A DNA stretch of 64,000 nt from Phytoseiulus persimilis. Lineage: Eukaryota > Arthropoda > Arachnida > Mesostigmata > Phytoseiidae. The stretch lies in NCBI GenBank assembly GCA_037576195.1, contig CM075101.1, positions 13,702,001 through 13,766,000 of the forward strand, in the 5' to 3' direction. A program made the translations under genes and the position numbers. Below the pieces are notes generated by a model. The model worked only from the letters and a program-made list of their open reading frames with translations, ran no database searches and had not been told where the DNA came from. This document shows, piece by piece, positions 13,500 through 25,760 of this stretch. The first letter of the stretch is position 1; each line of letters opens with the position of its first letter.

Positions 13500-14102
13500 T
13501 GCTCGGCTGAGATTCGCGGGTCTTATCACGGCTGCGATGAACGTCGAGCCTCATTAATCACTCATCACGTGCTCGGAGCAGCCGATGAATTCATCCTGAG
13601 AGAGCTTTTATGGTCCCTATTCAAAGTTAGGGAAGCTCAGAGCAAACCCAGATCCATGAAACGTCCAATTCAGGCCAGATGAACAAAATCTCTCCTGAAC
13701 ATGACAGGGATCCTCAGAAAACAGACTGAACTCTGCATTCGGACGCAGGCACAGAGTCGCAAATACGGCCGTGACTACGAGCCACTAATATCGAGTCAAG
13801 GAACACCAGCCCTGAACGCATATGACTCACTGATCGAAAAGAGAATAAGAGGAATGCGAGAGCTCAGTTGTAGCCGAGACATGCTCCTTAGAAATAACCC
13901 GAGCCCATATCGGAAGAATAAAACTGTCCCTGGTTAGGAGGCTCGACTCTACGGCAATCGAGGAGAAGATGCTCTACTAGCCCCAGCGCGAGCAGGCATG
14001 CTGCCAACCGAGGGACTTTCCGAACAACAGGACTACATCAAATGCGGTACATACGGAGAGACTTCACAACACATGATCTTCGAACGGAATGACGGAAACT
14101 AA
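13500..14102 (+). pseudogene. Decayed LINE (non-LTR retrotransposon) relic, reverse-transcriptase C-terminal region
   Basis: A single + frame runs from about 13500 to the TAA at 14100, with in-frame stops at 13680 (TGA) and 13935 (TAG). Ignoring those stops, it aligns along its length with the better-preserved LINE at 20213-21277. Matching landmarks, in order, are ADEF..EL.WS.F against ANEF..EL.WSSF, then REAQSK against REGQSK, then LLNMTG against ILNMMDLTG, GTP, IEKRIR against IKERIR, and ALLAPARAGML against ALLALSRAGML. The terminal zinc knuckle has lost its first and last cysteines (YIKC...H....R in place of CVRC...H....C). The divergence and stops indicate an old, dead copy from a related but different LINE lineage. 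No 5' part, target duplication or poly-A tail was found. Homology to the second copy is seen directly; the LINE assignment rests on that copy. Confidence 0.8.
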
Positions 14103-17100
14103 ACAGACCATGATTCCCTCGGAGCAGTTGGCCTCCTGAAGCGAACGCAAGACCCATCGCCGGCGAAGCACGAAGCTTTCCCTTGAATATGGGAAAAGGA
14201 GGCCAATTGATCCGCGGAGGTAGGTACCTGATTTGAGAGGCGAGGTCCCAGAAGCTGAACCGGCCAGGATGTGAACCTGTACATATTTCGATCCACGTCA
14301 GGATCTATGGACCCATACTCATGCATTGTCAGCGAAAATGCTGCCCGAGCGGTTCACAAATGTCATCGACTCGGATCCAACAGGAATTCGATACTGTCTG
14401 CGCAGAGTAGGAAGTGTCCAGTTTGGAGTGGAGGTCAACGCCACGGGGTTCATTCGACGAACGTCTACGAAGGGCTTGAGTAATGAACGCCTTTTCCTTG
14501 AATACGACCTCTCTCCCACGACTATTCCGAAGAGGTTCGTCACATAAGAGGAGACTTGTAGGCGTTGATTCTCTAACAGAACGGCTGGGACGAATCGGTC
14601 GGAATGGATCGATGCCGAAGCACTCTGTTCGTCGAGTCTGACGTCAAGTCTGTGATGACAATCAGCAATCGCCACGTCTGGGGTGCTTCGCCCAACACTG
14701 AGAATGATAAGAATCTGGCTCAATATTTCCTGCGGTCGAGCGTGACACCGGACGGCAGAAAGCGACGTTCGCGGGGATCACTCCGGGCCAGATTGGGCGA
14801 TCAGACTAGATGGATCACCGACTTCGAGGCGATGGAATTTCTTGCGAGAAAGATGCTCCTGTGGCGCAGCCGTTCGAGGTGAGCTGGTGTGCTCTCAATC
14901 AGCGGTACGAGGTTTATTCGGATGAATTGAAGCGACACTTCTCGAGCATCGGGGAGAACTGGCGGCGAAAAAAGCTCACATGAATGCGTATAACAATTTA
15001 TCGTTACGCAAGGATACAGGATGTCGCTGCTCGGCAAAGGTTATTTTATGTAAGAGCACGCTGCCCCACGTGCGGGAAACAAAAAGTTTATATCCCCCAA
15101 AATGAAGCGTCATACTCACCTGCGCTCAAGGCCAACACGTTCGTCGAGCCAGGACAATGGAGCAGCGTTGTAACCGCCGCGGTTTCGGCGACGCAAGTGA
15201 ATGTCCGAGGCGCCCGCATCACTCTCTTAATTGACAGAGAACGCCGAGTTGGACAAATTGTCAACGTGGTCGCGAGTTTCGAATCGTCCACGGTCGCAAC
15301 GATCTCTACTCTGGATAGTTCGGATCCTGAGTAGATCAACGCGTGGTTCCCGCGCGATCGTTAAATCCCTCCTGATCCCGTCGGCGGCGGATTTTTTTTT
15401 CGCGGAGCACACTGCATCCGAGGCATTGCGTGAAACGTTCTGAATTGAGCTCCTCATCAACTTGAATGGGTACAGGGAAAATAGAGCACTCGTGTCACGT
15501 TCCATGGCTACCATTTGCCTTGCCTCGTCAACCCCGGAGTACACAATGGGATGCGATCGTTGCGTTAGCTGCGCAACAGAACATATTCTGTCAGGGACGA
15601 GCATCACCGCAATTTTCAGAAGGTGTTTGAGGTATGCTGCCGTGAGGTCTCCGCTCCCGCACGGGAGTCACCCACGCTTTCCCAGCGTTGCTTCAATCCG
15701 TAGATTGCCATCTGGCTACACCACGAGTTCCTTTCGCCAACGGTCTGCCGTCCATGTGAGCTCATCCTGACGTGGGCGTTTGAACCAGCTAGCGACGAAT
15801 GACGCGATCAGAATTTTCCGAGGGTCGAGTTTTTCCCCAACTCCCTCCATACCACGACATGTTCCGTTTGGATCCGGGAAAGTTTCCGTTCCTCGGAGAT
15901 GCAATGGAATTGAGACGGGAAGCCAGGGAGCTGAGGCCTCTCGGAAGACAGTACGGGTGCTCGTGAACCTGCGTTCCGAGAAACGGATGTCGTTCAGGAG
16001 TAGAGTTCGGAGAGCCGAGGCGAATTATAAAGAAGTAGCTGGAAGGTGTTCAACTCGTGACCTAGATTTTCGGCGTTGGACGCTCCCGATGAATCCGAGG
16101 GAGAGGATGTAGTCGGTCTGTTCCTCGATTGACAGCTCACTCTGAGTCTTTAGCTCTCAGGCTCCCCAGCTCCAATCAGGAGTCCCGGCGACGCTTCGTC
16201 AGGGAGCCGGTGCCTTCGACCTCGAAGGCCTATAGTCTGGCTTCTCGCAGGTTCATTGAACTTGGCGCACCCAGTCGCGATTGAGAATTCATCTCGTCGA
16301 AGATTGACTGAGCCGTTTCTAGGAAGACTCAATTCCGCTTCAATTTGTCTCCGATGGATTCGGCAGCCTCGAGTTGAAACGGCGGAAAGCCGAACCAGGA
16401 ACGAGTTCACGGAAGCAGGGCAAACCGGCCTACCTCGTGTCTCGCTTTCGCAATCAAAACCAGACGCGTTCCCCCTTCAAGGGATCATCAGTTGACGCTC
16501 GTAGGACAAATAATAGCGGCGTATCCTTCACAGCTCACAAGTAATGGCAAGAGCAGAGATTTCCTTCCCCCCCCCCCTCCTCCAGCTCAGCCGGACAATT
16601 CATCTCGACTCGAGTCGAACTTGCATCACTGCCATGAGAAAGCGCTGGAACTTTCAGCCTCAGGACCCTGAAGTTGACGATAGTTGATCGTCATATCCGG
16701 TGCGCAGCGAGAAAGTTTGAAAGAGTTTCCCAACATTGGCGGCCGAGAAGAAACCTACGACCGCGGTGGCCGTTTCGCCCAAAGCGAGTTGGGTCCGAAA
16801 CTTGCAGAAACATTAGATAACTCGAGCTTCAAGGAGTTCCGAGAGAGTGGGCCCGAGGGACGTCCCTTCCTATGATCACTGTAAGAATCGAGTCATTGCC
16901 CGGAAACCCTTCACTATTCCCATGGAACAGAAAGTCCCACCGGGTGGCGGGCTCGGTGTATTTTTAGGAAGGAGGGAAATAAATAGCATTTCCTCGACAG
17001 GACTTCCCGTATATGGAACAGTGTTTTACGCGATCGTGTGTTGTGAGCACACGCGGCGTTGATAAACTATCAGCCGTATCCTGCAGCTCGGCTCCGAATC

Positions 17101-20100
17101 CTGGACTGACTACATCTCGATGGAGGCAGGTAGGAGCTCGAAGAGATCGTGAGCAGATGGATGACACGAGCGCACACCTCTCGCTCATAACGAAAAAAGT
17201 TCAGGAAACCTCGCAACACTGTCGGATGCGATGAGTGATACTCGTAAGAGCATAGAGGAATCGTGGGACCGGGTTGGGAAGGGGACAAAAAGGTAGTGAC
17301 ACTTCACGGCCAGGAATAAGGTATGGGACGCCAGAGATGTCGTCACTCTTTGGCTCTTGGAAACCCAGATGGGGCGCGCAGCTGGCTCGGAAGTCGGGAA
17401 GCTTTCGGAAAACACAGCGAGTTCCGAGATTCCGGGAAGAATTTATGAATGCGTTCCGGCATGTGAAAGGGAACTCCTGTCTTCAGTGGCCCGAGAAAGG
17501 CGTCAAGTTCGAGAGCGTTTCGCAAGATTCTCTGACAGACTCCTCCGCGTTCGGACGGGATACGAAGCAATAGGAAACCGTGGGTCACTGCTCGTCGCGC
17601 ATTGTCTCTCCTCCCGAGGGGCAGCTACAGGATACGATAGCGCGATAGAATCGATATGGCCAGTGATCAAAGCTCCTCTACAATCGGCTGCCGTCAGCAG
17701 CTTCTGTCGACAAAGTACTCCCCCGCTTCGAGAGCGCTTTCCAGCTGAAAGTACCGGGGTCATAATCTGGCCGAACAAGCAAGAGGCGTTCCCGACATAT
17801 TTCTTGATCACTACAGGACCGCATCGGTCCACGGCCGATTCGAGTTCGACCAGCTTCGAGTTGGAGTTCTTCCGGCGAACCGACGATTCTGGTCGTCGTC
17901 CGTCTCCCTGGTGTCACTTGCAGTTCTAAACAAGGTCGACTCCCAAGACGTGAGAAACTTCAAACCCTCGTTTCGACCCACGAGAATCATTTCGGCGGTG
18001 TTTTGACTGCGGGACGCGCTAATGAATCAAAGCTCATCTTTCAAGTTGGCGAAAGATTACAGCGAATGAAACACCGGGGTTTCCTGCTCGAAAACTGGGC
18101 CGAAAACTGGGATAACGTCCGATTTTTCTGCGCAGTTAGGTGAACCAGTCTTCTGTCCCGAACTTCCTCCCTACGCCCGAGGATACCATCAGTTCTGGGT
18201 CAAACTGCGCGTTTCGATCAGCGGATGAGTTCCCCGTCATCACGCGCTCTTTGTTCAGCTCCCATCCGATGGGACAGAAATCGCCAAGTTCCATTCATAA
18301 ACATTGACAAGTGATGCCGTCGTGAGGCAACTCGCTCCACCTTCCCAGCAAGGCTGTTTGACTTAGTTTCGCTCACATCATTTGTCGCGTCGTGTCGATA
18401 ATTCGACAGAGCCTCGCGACATCTCGTCGAGGGAACTCGACGTTGGAGCCGCACACCGGCATATCACGATCGTTTCTCTGTCGATTCAGCACTCGTTGCG
18501 GTTGTTCAGGTATCCAATAAGCAGAGATCGAGCGTGTGTCCTATCACATATACTCCGTAAACAGCAAGATCTGCATCGAGACGGATGTTGCCGTCGTCGG
18601 CAAATGCTGATAAGCCTCGAGGAGATCATTGCTCCGGTGCTCCGGAGCAGCACAGACTTGCGGACGTCGCACTTCGTCGAGAGCGGAACTTTTCGTCCTC
18701 TGAACGGATGAAGAATTTCGGCATGTTCGAACTCTGGGGAGCCGGTTCTGCGGCGACCTACTGAGCTACTCGTCTTGTCGTCGTCTGGTTAATCAGTTCT
18801 CCGCACAGATCGGGGAGCTTTTGTGATGGTGGATTTCTCTCCGATCTCGATGTTGGGAACGCACGCTGCCCGTGAACTCTATTAATTCCGGTGACGCCAC
18901 CTCCGAACAGGAAACTGTGTGAGTTGAGCGGCGTTGACCTGGCGAGACAGTCATAGGTCTGACTCTGAGTTCCAACCGGATTTTCCACATCGTTCCCGTC
19001 CTCCTCATCGAGCCCGTTTTCGTCGAGTACAACTTTCGAGTGCTCTCCCGTTCCGAGTGGAATTGGGAATGATTTCCATCAAGAGCAATGAGGGGTAGAG
19101 AGGTCTTATCGGTACGCCAAATCGGTTCCGATCCGATATCCCCAGAATGATCTCGAAAACCAGCATCGAGGTTTGAGAAACCGAATTCGGGGGCTGCTCT
19201 CCCTTGAAACTTCGCTTCTGCATTAATGAAGGTCCGCCTCATCAAGGATTTCAGCGATGGTATTCAAGAAACTCCTCCGTTGGGTTTTTCGTGGAGGAAC
19301 CGGAGGGGAATGTTCAATGGATGACACCCTGACACTTTGATGTTACATCGAGGAGAGGTGCCACGCTCCGATGTTCTTGAAGTCTAGTCCTCTGAGACCT
19401 CCTGATATCCAAAGTTCTGAGCAAGGGAAATCTTTAGGCTGTCTTCCGCAAGGAAGCTGAGTTTCTAAAAAACCGAACCACAAAAGTTGAAAGTTGCCCC
19501 ATCGGTCTTTGGAAGCCGCGGTTGCGACATCTCGCCGTTTAGCGAGTGATTCACAAGTCACCCGTGCGAGTTATTTCCCGAGTGCGTTCCGTACATTCAG
19601 CGATTTTTCACGCTCCTCATTCAGAATTTCTCATAAAAGTATATCAAGAATGTCTTCTGAGATACCTGTAGTCTGGACTCACGGAGCAAGCTTCATGTAT
19701 CTCCGAAAAAGCGTACGTCTCGTTCGGAGGATGTGTCGTATTTTCAGGAAGAACGGTCAAGGAATTCGAATCCTTTCCTTGGGCGCCGCTCCAAGTAGAG
19801 AGCACGTCGCATCTGAAGAGCGCTCGCGGTCGATGGCATTCTGGAGGGAACTGCAGTTGTAATCATTTCCGCTCAGCGTTTGTTTGTCGTCGAAACTGTA
19901 TGTTCACACTCGCGGATCAGGGAGAGACGGTCTGCAATCCCTATTCAGCGAGCAAACTGCTGCACCTTGCAAAGCGTCTGAACACGCTTGCGGAGGTAAA
20001 CATTCAAACATCTATCTGATGGGGATGATTCGGAACGTGGAGGGCTCCACTTCTCAGCATCTGAGCACCATAACTTTGGGCGCTTCGCTGATTCTGAGTT

Positions 20101-20212
20101 TCCAGGAGCTTTGGAGTCAATCCTCAAAAGGTGGAAAGGATGTCTCCAATTGGTATTGGTATTCATTTATCCTCATGTATATATGATACTTTCGTTTCAG
20201 TGGCGAGTTGCC
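14103..20212. other. Region without a supported gene
   Basis: No recognisable domain or exon series. Short + strand frames at 14326-14547, 14807-14989 and 14984-15334 look protein-like but are unassigned. An 11-base C run lies at 16567-16577. Confidence 0.45.
16567..16577. repeat. Poly-C homopolymer, 11 bases
   Basis: Eleven consecutive C followed by a CT-rich stretch. Confidence 0.9.
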
Positions 20213-21277
20213 TCAGCGGATATTTGTAGTTTCTTTCTCCCACTGCTGTAGGAGTCTCTTGGTGTGGCCTGTCATCTCTGAGGAGGGGTTTTCGTCGAGC
20301 CCCAGTCGATTTAGTGTTTCCTCTTCCTCGTGGTATATTTCGTTGCATTCCCAGATGACGTGGCTCAGGGTTTCCTGGTATACTCCACATCTAACGCATG
20401 TGGTATCTAATCCCGGTTCAGAGTTTTGTCTGAATTCTCTGGTCCTGAGCATACCTGCTCGGCTCAGTGCCAGTAGAGCCGAACCTCGACTGTTGTCGTA
20501 TGGACTGTTTCTATGTCCCATTCCAGTCGTGTGGGTTCGGTAACGGGTCAGGCTACTTTTGTATCTCATCGAGCTTCTCCAGTTAGCCATTTCAGTTTCG
20601 CGTATCCTTTCCTTGATCGCTTTGTTGAATATCCCCTGTAGAGGTGTACCTAGTTCCGTGTACGTCAGTGTGATGTCTTCGCACTTGTATACACGGCGTA
20701 ACTCCTGTTCTCTCCGATATACTTTTGTTTCGACTCCGGTTAGATCCATCATGTTCAGTATGGCTTTCGGCCATCTATGGTCAGGCATGGACTTAATTCT
20801 GGTGAAATATCTTGTCTTGCTCTGGCCTTCTCTCGCCTCGAACGAAGACCAGCCCAGTTCTCCTGTGACGAATTCGTTTGCCACTCTACTGTTGGGGATA
20901 CCAAGAGCGTACCTCCCCGCCTCCGTTTGGGCTGTTGTTATTTTCTTTTGCAGAGTTTTGGACATAACTGTGACCGCATTTGCGTATGTGAGCGATGGAA
21001 CTGCCACCGCTTTCCATAGAGTCCTGGAGATTTCAAATCGATTGAATCCCCATAAGGCTCTCGCTCTCAATTGGTTTTGGACTCTCTGAGATTTTTCTAG
21101 CCAGATGGTTTCCTGGCGATCTAGGTAGTTCTCAGAGTTCGAAATAGTTATTCCCAGGTATTTATAGTGCGTGTCGCAAGGTATTGTCTTCCCTTGGATT
21201 GTGAGGGGTCTCTCCTGTGCTGTTCCGCCCTTGGAGAATACCACAATCGCACTTTTCGAGGGATTGAATGTTAGAAT
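20213..21277 (-). mobile_element. 5'-truncated LINE, reverse-transcriptase C-terminal region with zinc knuckle
   Basis: A continuous minus-strand frame runs from just after a TGA at 21280-21278 to the TGA at 20215-20213, about 354 codons. It opens with LTFNPSKSAIVVFSK, which fits the stretch that follows the catalytic YADD box in non-LTR reverse transcriptases. The YADD block itself and everything upstream are missing. After the thumb region come the basic IKERIRE segment and the conserved ALLALSRAGML stretch. The C-terminal zinc knuckle CVRCG..ETLSHVIWEC has the spacing C-x2-C-x8-H-x4-C, typical of ORF2 proteins of Jockey, I and R1-like LINEs. 5' truncation is the normal outcome of target-primed reverse transcription. 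The open frame suggests a fairly young insertion. No endonuclease domain, poly-A tail or target duplication was found. The clade is uncertain. Confidence 0.9.
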
Positions 21278-24200
21278 TCATCTCAACCCGATCATCGCGG
21301 AATTATCTTGGAAATGTCGCGCCGATGTTGACGCTATGCATTCTCTCTAACTGAGGACTAAATGAGCCGGGAATGAGCCGGACTGGGGACCTAGATAAGC
21401 TTGAAGATTGACGACCGTTATTCGTTCCGGGACCTGCGACAGGAGAGACTTGATGATGAAATGACATGCAGAAATAGCACCGGCCCACTCAGAGAGGGAG
21501 GCGAGGGGCGTTAATAACCCCCCGCCCCACCCCAATGATAAGTTTTCGCGCCGCAAATGTCATCCATTGGGACAACAAGCCAAAAACTCAAACTTCGCTC
21601 GGTCAATCGGACCTCGATTTCCCAACCCCACCTGGAGGGGAATCCAGGACTCTCGCGGTTCCTGGTCTGATGGTTCTGTTCTGCAGCGTTTCTCGGAACC
21701 AGCACGGAACACGCGAATGCCAAACATCATGACGGCTATCACAGCCACACGCAGAGGAGGAATGCCCAGCGCGGGAGGAAATGCGGCGCGAAAAGTCTGG
21801 CGCCGACAGTGTTTCCTGAAAATCGGTCGATGGAGGAACAGAACGCGCAGAAGGTCATCCATCGAATCCTCTGTCCAACGATGAGTCCCTGCGAGGAAGC
21901 ACCGGAGACCCGAGTCTCCGTCTGCCTCTCTCACGAATTCCAATTCCGTCGTCCTTCACAGTTCTTGGATGGGATCGAGCCGACGCGGAACGGCTCCGTT
22001 TTCTTGGTTGCGAGACAGCGCCGACAGCTGCCGCCTGGATGATTCCAAACATGTATTCATCGATTCGGTTCCCAGTGCGGCACATCGGGAAGTGTGATTG
22101 ATTATTGCGAGTGAGCACCCGGGACTCGCTCTGTAGATGGCTGCTCACATGTCGCGGCCGCTGCATACCACCTTCTCTCCAAGATTGCGAAGTTAGCAGA
22201 GACTCTGAATTCACTGTTCCCCTATGATGCCAGCTTTGACCGCGAGGTACAGAATGAAGAATACCTGCGACGCGAGGCGGAGAGGATTATTTCCTATTCT
22301 TCGGATACCAGCCCGTCTCTGGAATCGCATGGTCGCCATCTGCGAGAGGTGCGCGCATCGCCACGTGGGGGGAGGGGGGGGGGATGTCCCGACGCTCCAG
22401 GCTCTTGGAATCCCAGAGAACGACGATTTGGGCGAACGGCGGAAAATCTTGGTGTTGGAGGATCCCAGACCCTGTTCACGGGCCGAAGTGGCTCGAAGAC
22501 CCCACCCAAGCCTCAAAAAACTCCAGTGACTCCGAGTCACGAGCGACAGATGAGTTCGGGCTGGATCAAGTGAGCTTTAATGCTTCCGCCGGATGGCCTG
22601 TCCGCGAACTGGACACCGAGCGTTTCTCGTGGAGGTGGTCATCACGTTCCATACCTCGACGAAGAGACTCGTGTAACAATATGCTCGAGCATGCAAGCTG
22701 AATTTTCGATCGTTAATGAACTCACTGGAATCACTCACGTTGCCGTTGGTCTCGTTGTTGCTTTTGCCGCCTCTACTGCTGCTGTTGTAGAAGTAGATTC
22801 AATCAATTCGTGGCATTCTATTTCAGTTCCACGGGGGAGGAGGGCGGCGTTTGCCCACAGCTATTATGCATGCGCATGTGAATGTGTTTCCCAACCGACT
22901 TCTATTGCAATCGCTCATGGCTGCGATTCATTCTCAGTCCGAAGGAAGCCATCCGACGCCCATTTTCGAACCCGTGTTGCCATATGCTCGTCGGTTGAGC
23001 GGCGAACGCGCGGAAGAGACACAGCCGGCCATAGAACGCCGTTGCGGAATCTCCGCAAGAGGTTGGTGAATCGCGACAGAGACACGAGACGGAAGCTCCG
23101 AAAGAGTACCCTCATTTCCGCTTGAGAAACCCTCCTTCTGCTGAGACGCGTACCTCTCGGTGCAAGGCTTCGCTATTCTTAGATCCGGACCGACTCAGCT
23201 GCTCATTTATAATTAAGATGAGACCCTTCTCAGATCGTATTCTTGTCATACGCCGCTAGACTCGACTTCAGGCTTCCTCAACTGATATACTCGAGATACA
23301 AACGGACGACACGAGTTGTTCGTCGCGCGGGAGTCTTTGGCAACTTGAACACCGCGGAACGCAGGCGCTAGGAACAATCAAAATCCAGCCAGAGTTCGAG
23401 AGCAAGTCGACGGAGCTGTACTTTTTGCAGACAAGCCGAGAGGGAAATGAACGTGGTCCTTTTCTGTGAGCATCAGCCCTGTCAAGGGATGTCGAGAGAA
23501 AGCCGTTCTTTCCGGAAATCCGAGAGAAAAGGGAAACAATAGCCGGAATCAACAATATTTTCAAAGGTCGAGCTCCTGGCACGAAGGATGTCGGTCCAAG
23601 CATCTGGGAAGGAAAGGGGAGAGATGAGTGAATGAAAATGTTCATTCCGCCGAGTATTCGTTCTCGTACAGCGGAAATTAGTACGGACAACGGAACTGAA
23701 CTCAACAAGCCCGGAGTTTCCCTCAACACGGTTTTCGAGATTTTTCAGTGTTCGATTTTCCTTGGCTCGACTATAGGATCTTCAGCAACCCTCTTTTTCT
23801 TCGAGCGGGACAAACTACAGCAGATGACGAGCGGCGACACAGAAAGGGGGAGTCTTTGGAATGTTAGGCATGACGATCCGGATGAGAATCCTGAGCGGCT
23901 GACGCCGAACTATACTTCGAGGGCTCAGGTGTCTGGGTCGAGGCTCTCAGCGCTGCGGGGAACGAGGCCTTCGAGAGAAAGCAAAGAGGAAGCCCCGAAG
24001 TCGGATTCGAGCGGGCTCAATCTTGGAGATCTCCAAGAGTCTTGCTCTCGAGATGAGTCTCAACGACTCGATCGTGTGAGTAGCAACACTCCACTCCCTG
24101 AGGGAACGGACTCCATCGGGAATTTAATCTCTGATTCCGTCCGCTTCTGCTCTACGGAGTGTCGTCGGTTCTCGGAACCGAGACAAGGTCCCCCGGTTGG

Positions 24201-25424
24201 TCGTGCATGGCTCGGACCAACGCGGTGGTCCCGAAGACCAGTGGGAAGACGAGGAAGAGTCGGAAGGAAAAAGTTTCGAACCAATCTATCGTCAGTAGAA
24301 TTATTCATCTGGAGATAGTAGAATCTGGGAGTTGCATACCGAGCGTGAATAAAACACTCACCGGATCGAGTTCAGCCGGGCCTCACAGAAGCTGGCGTTG
24401 GAGACTCTCTCCCTTCCTCCTATTCGAGAAGCTACTCGTCCAAGACTTCAGGGTAAACCTGACAGTCTTCGTGATAGCGGACGATTGTTGGGGGCCGTCG
24501 AGTATACGGATGGACCGGAAACCTCGGGCGAGGTGGGGCTGGTTCGTTGAGCTGAATTCTATGAACAACAAACTCCATAGGGAACTTCTGGAATGCGGCA
24601 CACGGATCTGTGCCCTTCCGCTTGGGCCCGGTGGGTTCAGTGAAGCGTGCAAACCACGTCACGAGCTCGGCATGTGGCAAAAATAGAGATGCCGGGGGGG
24701 ACGAAGGAGTAACTTCTGAACAAGGCGTGCGACGAGCCTAAACTGTCACACTTTTTGTGTAGCTTAGGAACGTGACGCTTCCAGCAACAGCATCACTCCT
24801 CCACGCTCGACCTCACGAATCCGAATACAAGTGATAACGTTTGTAAAGATTGAATCGAGGAAGGGAAATAGAAGTCTCCAATATTCGGAAGGAAATTCAT
24901 CCCTAGACCATCTTATCATGCATCGGAATCGAGCCTTTCCGACTGGCTGTGAAGGTGCGACCCCGCCTACTGCAGAATCCACAGTTCCTCCAAAATGTGG
25001 CCCGAGGGCCGCACCATGTTGCCCGCCCCTGCTCTGAGCGAACGAACGCCGGAGTCGAAGTTCACTCAGAAAAGTCTCAACATTCCCAGTGCACCTGCGC
25101 AAGCCGCAAAGAACCTTGAAGTGGCCAGAGTCCCGCTCCGATGAGCAGCTCCAGTTCTCAGTCGTACCAAGAGACGGGGAATGTGAGAGTGCCGAGGGAG
25201 CCTGACCAAATCACTCTCGGAGAGGCACAACGAAAATATCATAAATTAGAACGGAACGACATGTAAGAAATATAGAACCGGTTGGAATCCTGTTCAATGT
25301 CGTCCACACTTGGACTCCAGAATATGGAGTATGGTCAGATTTGCGGGTGGTCTTCGACCGTTGAATTCCTTGATCACTGCGTCGCATGCGCGGACAATAG
25401 CTCCCGGTGTTTAGTACCTTTCTC
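21278..25424. other. Region without a supported gene
   Basis: No recognisable domain. It contains a G-rich tract at 22367-22383. A 229-codon + frame (23632-24318) is arginine/serine-rich with no family resemblance and is probably non-coding. The right end grades into the promoter region of RGK copy A. Confidence 0.45.
22374..22383. repeat. Poly-G homopolymer, 10 bases
   Basis: Ten consecutive G, preceded by six G and one A. Confidence 0.9.
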
Positions 25425-25640
25425 TCCCGTCTCAGAAAGGTATCAACGTGACATTGAACACGTCTTAACTGCGCAAACTTTGAGCCTGCAGCATTCGGAC
25501 CAAAATGAGAGAGAGAAGTGGCGGCAACACGACCCTCGCCTCAGCCCCTCACCCGCGGGCCATGGGGCCTCTTATATAGCCCCCTTCGGCGGGAGCGCAA
25601 CTCTAGTCTAGTTTGTAGAGTGCACATGCAAGAACTTCCT
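25425..25640 (+). promoter_or_regulatory. Core promoter and leader of RGK copy A
   Basis: A TATA box (TTATATA, 25572-25578) is followed 33 bases later by a block beginning AGTCTAG at 25605, which probably marks the transcription start. Both elements and their spacing recur at copy B on the other strand (37941-38160). That block reads AGTCTAGTTTGTAGAGTGCA here and AGTCTAGCTTGTAGAGTGCA there. Farther upstream, CTTTGAG and ACCCTCGCC and a stretch around GGTATCAACGTGAC also match between copies. The matching region is therefore about 200 bases long. The start site is inferred from TATA spacing and conservation, not observed. Confidence 0.65.
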
Positions 25641-25760
25641 CTGCGACCGCTCTTGAATTTCGCCATTGCTGAGTTTAACATTCAAAAAGTTGCTTCCCCT
25701 ATCTGCCATGTATGTCGACTTATCAATTCCACCCGTAATCAAACAAAAAAAAAGACATAG
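25626..25760 (+). other. Upstream ORF overlapping the RGK copy A start
   Basis: An ATG at 25626, about 21 bases after the inferred transcription start, opens a 44-codon frame ending in TAG at 25760. It overlaps the main start at 25708 in another frame. Copy B has ACGTG instead of ACATG at the equivalent place and so lacks this ATG. If the inferred leader is right, main-ORF translation would need leaky scanning. Confidence 0.35.
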
